The notes beneath the pieces are model-generated. The model saw only the letters and a list, made by a program, of their open reading frames with translations, made no database searches and had not been told where the DNA came from. From the NCBI GenBank assembly GCA_003164075.1, contig PLRZ01000428.1, forward strand, positions 2,249-9,588: DNA of 7,340 nt, in the 5' to 3' direction. Source of the DNA: Bryobacterales bacterium (lineage in GTDB: Bacteria > Acidobacteriota > Terriglobia > Bryobacterales > Bryobacteraceae). Shown here piece after piece: positions 5,486 to 7,340 of the stretch; the first letter of the stretch is position 1; the number at the start of each line of letters is the position of its first letter. The position numbers were made by a program, and so were the translations under genes.

Positions 5486-6547
5486 ATGCACGAGATACGC
5501 CGCCTGCTGGCGGAGAATCCGGCGGAACTGGTATGGCCAGTAGTCATTTTTGCGCTTACGGTGGCCCTGGGCTGGCTGGTCCGAGGATTGATTCTAAGGG
5601 CCTTGCGCGCTTGGATCGCCCGTACCCAAAGCCGCGCCGGATCGGTGCTCACCGGGGTGCTTGCCGGTCCGATGCTCATCTGGGTGGTAATCCTGGGGGC
5701 ACACCTGGCCATTCAGTTGTCGGATTTGCCGGCGAAGTACGCCGACCGCGTGACGGAAACCCTGTATGTGCTCTGGATGGCGTCGGCCACCCTGATGTTG
5801 ATGCGGTTGGCTGGCAACCTGGTCCGGCATTACGGCGATCAGGTGCCGGGGGCGTTGCCGGTCACCACCCTCAGCCAGAACCTGGTGCAGATCGGCGTTC
5901 TGATACTCGGCGTAGTAGTGGTGATGGACCATTACGGCCGCCAGATCACCCCCATTCTGACGGCCTTGGGCGTGGGCGGCCTAGCCGTGGCTCTGGCCTT
6001 GCAGGACACCCTCTCCAACTTGTTTGGCGGCTTCTATGTTGCCGTGGCGCGGCAGATCCGGCTGGGCGACTATGTGAAACTCAATACCGGCGAAGAGGGG
6101 TATGTCGGCGATATCGGTTGGCGTTGCACCACCATTCGCTCGCTGAATAGCAACCTGATCATCGTACCCAACGCCAAGCTGGCGCAGGCCATCGTCACCA
6201 ATTATTACCTGCCGGAGAAGCGGCTGTGGGCATCGTTTCAAGTGAACGTGAGCTACCGCAGCGACCCCGACCAGGTTGAGAAAACGCTCCTGGAAGTCGC
6301 GATGGCGGGCACGGCGGATATTCCCGGTTTGCTGGCGGATCCGGCGCCTTCGGTGACATTCGATCCCGGATTCGGCGAATCGTCCCTCGGCTTCACGGTA
6401 AATTTCGCGGTGGCGGAATTCACGAATCAGTTTACCGTTCGCAACGAGTTGAAGAAGCGCATCTTTCGCAGGTTTCGACAGGACGGCATCGAGATTCCCT
6501 TCCCCACGCGAGCCATTCACCTGGAGGACACCACAAAAGGGGACTGA
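5486..6547 (+). CDS. MscS-family small-conductance mechanosensitive channel
   Basis: This 353-residue inner-membrane channel would open under membrane tension and release solutes during hypo-osmotic shock. Predicted membrane helices lie near 15-37, 57-77, 90-112 and 131-150. The pore helix follows at 155-186 (ILTALGVGGLAVALALQD, then LFGGFYVAVARQ) and is Gly/Ala-rich as in MscS. The cytoplasmic beta domain follows, with IRLGDYVKL (191-199), GYVGDIGWRCTTIRSLN (205-221) and IIVPNAKL (225-232). The C-terminal alpha/beta vestibule domain ends with DGIEIPFPTRAIHL (333-346), the classic MscS closing motif. The protein has one or two more N-terminal helices than the 286-residue E. coli MscS, which fits the longer MscS-like group. 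Translation starts at an ATG with a strong GAGGGAGGG site. It is divergent from the secretin gene and is followed by a repeat-rich non-coding region, so it is probably monocistronic. Confidence 0.93.
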   Translation: MHEIRRLLAENPAELVWPVVIFALTVALGWLVRGLILRALRAWIARTQSRAGSVLTGVLAGPMLIWVVILGAHLAIQLSDLPAKYADRVTETLYVLWMASATLMLMRLAGNLVRHYGDQVPGALPVTTLSQNLVQIGVLILGVVVVMDHYGRQITPILTALGVGGLAVALALQDTLSNLFGGFYVAVARQIRLGDYVKLNTGEEGYVGDIGWRCTTIRSLNSNLIIVPNAKLAQAIVTNYYLPEKRLWASFQVNVSYRSDPDQVEKTLLEVAMAGTADIPGLLADPAPSVTFDPGFGESSLGFTVNFAVAEFTNQFTVRNELKKRIFRRFRQDGIEIPFPTRAIHLEDTTKGD

Positions 6548-6554
6548 CAAGCCT

Positions 6555-6578
6555 CCGGCGGTGGCGATGTGGCGCCGG
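6555..6578 (+). other. Short GC-rich hairpin after mscS
   Basis: CCGGCG (6555-6560) pairs with CGCCGG (6573-6578) around a 12-base loop, starting 8 bases after the mscS stop. No T-run follows, so intrinsic termination is not supported. The stem partly overlaps the loosely conserved outer edge of repeat copy B. Confidence 0.3.
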
Positions 6579-6811
6579 CACTCCTGCCCACCGGGTCGAG
6601 ACTCCGAACTCCTGAGCTCATCCGGCATTTGGGGGGCCGCCGGGGAATCAGGGTGAGCCACCGCCCCGCAGAAACAAATTCAGCCACCGATGAACACAGA
6701 GGAACACGGATAAGAAAAACCCTTCTGCTGTGTCTTTTTATCCGTGTTCATCTGTGTTTATCCGTGGCCAATAATGTCTTTGCCCGGACTCGAAGAGATC
6801 ACTCTCATTCC
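6571..6811 (-). repeat. Long interspersed repeat, copy B (inverted relative to 2237-2470)
   Basis: Read on the minus strand, this unit has the same order as copy A. The 43-base flank (6811-6769) matches with one mismatch in 43. The palindrome is at 6768-6683. A 68-base tail (6682-6615) shares AATTTGTTT, GCGGTGGCTCA and GATTCCCCGGC with copy A. The 18-mer CAGGAGTTCGGAGTCTCG is at 6614-6597. Conservation falls off toward 6571. The flank facing the neighbouring gene is far better conserved than the tail. The unit occupies the first half of the 473-base gap between mscS and the NuoE-like gene. A reading frame that crosses it (6569-6967) consists of repeat sequence and has no protein-like features. 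Confidence 0.85.
6683..6768. repeat. Imperfect palindrome of repeat copy B
   Basis: The arms 6683-6712 and 6739-6768 are reverse complements over 30 bases with three mismatches, around a 26-base loop. The arms use the same ATCCGTGTTC-like 10-base period as copy A. Between copies the arm sequences differ at a few positions and the loops are unrelated in length (18 versus 26 bases). This suggests the stem matters more than the loop, or that the arms are homogenised by conversion. Confidence 0.75.
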
Positions 6812-6941
6812 AAAACCTCAGGAAGCGGTGGGAAGTCATTCCTGCGCGATGGCTCAACGGTTGGTGCTCGGAATGAAGCACGCTGCCGCACACTGAGACG
6901 CGACCGGCGTCGCCATGCGGGCGCGGCGCTGGCGGGCACCC
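6812..6941. other. Non-coding stretch with no recognised feature
   Basis: This part of the 6548-7020 gap lies between repeat copy B and the NuoE-like promoter region. I see no convincing gene, RNA or repeat here. The only structure is a small stem, GCGAC (6900-6904) with GTCGC (6909-6913), which is common by chance in GC-rich DNA. Confidence 0.4.
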
Positions 6942-6976
6942 TTGACAACGAAGTAGCCACCAACTAAAGATATACG
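6942..6976 (+). promoter_or_regulatory. Candidate promoter of the NuoE-like gene
   Basis: A perfect TTGACA (6942-6947) is followed 17 bases later by TAAAGA (6965-6970), a weak -10. The better hexamer TATACG (6971-6976) is at a spacing of 23, which is too long. An AT-rich tract (6961-6997) stands out strongly from the GC-rich surroundings and contains the perfect 8-base palindrome ATACGTAT (6972-6979). The -35 and AT-rich tract make a promoter plausible; the exact -10 is uncertain. A GGGAG ribosome binding site (7011-7015) lies five bases before the ATG. Confidence 0.45.
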
Positions 6977-7020
6977 TATCTGAATATATTTTTTTAAGCC
7001 GTTCCAAATTGGGAGTCATC

Positions 7021-7340
7021 ATGGCCGCTCTATCAGCCCCGATCGCGCTGTCACCAGAGGAAATGGCATACGCGGACCGCACGATTATTGCCCACTCCGG
7101 CAAACCCGGAGCGCTGTTAGGAATCCTGGAAGCCATCCAGGAACATCATCCGCATAAATATCTTTCCTCCGAAATCCTCGAATACGTAGCCGAAAAGACC
7201 GATATCCCCCTGGCGCAAATATACGGCGTGGTCACTTTCTTCGCGCTGTTCAACCTGGAACCGCAGGGCAAACACAGCATCTGCATCTGCCGGGGCACGG
7301 CCTGCCATACGCGCGGATCGCGCGGCCTGTTGCAGCGCCT
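7021..7340 (+). CDS. nuoE: NuoE-like [2Fe-2S] NADH dehydrogenase 24 kDa-type subunit (3' end beyond window)
   Basis: The first 106 full codons are present; the gene runs off the window, and the last two bases (CT) already fix a leucine. The N-terminal helical domain includes GALLGILEAIQEHH (30-43), YLSSEILEYVAEKTDIPLAQ (47-66) and the family signature IYGVVTFFALF (67-77). The thioredoxin-like [2Fe-2S] domain then begins with HSICICRGTACHTRGSRGLL (85-104). Cys90 and Cys95, spaced C-x4-C, are the first two cluster ligands; the second pair would lie outside the window. The protein passes electrons between the NADH-oxidising flavin subunit and other clusters. The CRGTACHxRG form also occurs in soluble NAD(P)-linked hydrogenase and formate dehydrogenase subunits (HndA/HydC type), so complex I membership is not proven. 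It is probably the first gene of an operon, given the AT-rich promoter-like region and GGGAG site upstream. Confidence 0.88.
   Translation, partial: MAALSAPIALSPEEMAYADRTIIAHSGKPGALLGILEAIQEHHPHKYLSSEILEYVAEKTDIPLAQIYGVVTFFALFNLEPQGKHSICICRGTACHTRGSRGLLQR

Noticed and set aside
2237..6811. Composite transposon or genomic island bounded by the inverted repeats
   Set aside because: There is no transposase or integrase, no target-site duplication that I can see, and the enclosed genes have the same composition as the flanking ones; rearrangement or chance placement is more economical.
6569..6967. A 132-codon plus-strand frame and the overlapping minus-strand frame at 6738-7136
   Set aside because: Both run through repeat copy B and, for the latter, antisense into the NuoE-like gene; no ribosome site or protein-like composition.

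Overview
The window comes from a GC-rich bacterial chromosome, most likely an acidobacterium of the Solibacter/Bryobacter type. This is an inference from three things: a DUF3300-DUF2950 gene pair, GC-rich genes separated by spacers full of palindromic repeats, and a NuoE-like gene in an ordinary chromosomal setting. There are no phage, plasmid, transposase or CRISPR genes, and no tRNA or rRNA was seen.

Layout. Positions 127-2211 hold a tight two-gene operon on the plus strand: a secreted DUF3300 protein followed 9 bases later by a secreted DUF2950 protein. A nested dyad (68-104) lies just upstream. A repeat-filled convergent spacer (2212-2526) separates this operon from two minus-strand genes. 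These are a stand-alone SIS-domain sugar-phosphate isomerase/deaminase (2527-3567) and an orphan secretin-family outer-membrane protein (3809-5422). They are separated by a large GC-rich palindrome (3629-3723). Divergent from the secretin, and only 63 bases away, is an MscS-type mechanosensitive channel gene (5486-6547). After a 473-base non-coding region, a NuoE-like [2Fe-2S] subunit gene starts at 7021 and runs off the window end.

The most notable non-coding structure is a pair of long related repeats of about 235-240 bases in inverted orientation (2237-2470 and 6571-6811). They bracket the SIS, secretin and mscS block exactly. Each unit has a nearly invariant 43-base flank, an imperfect palindrome with 30-31-base arms built on a 10-base period, and a less conserved tail ending in a shared 18-mer. 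An 18-mer relative also occurs alone at 3754-3771.

How the genes work together. DUF3300 and DUF2950 are probably co-translated and act outside the inner membrane; their biochemical role is unknown. The secretin and MscS proteins are both envelope proteins that share an intergenic region, but nothing shows a joint pathway. The SIS enzyme fits amino-sugar metabolism. The NuoE-like gene probably opens a separate redox operon (complex I or a soluble hydrogenase/formate dehydrogenase module). No clearly new multi-gene system is visible. The best leads are the DUF3300/DUF2950 operon with its upstream dyad, and the inverted repeat pair.
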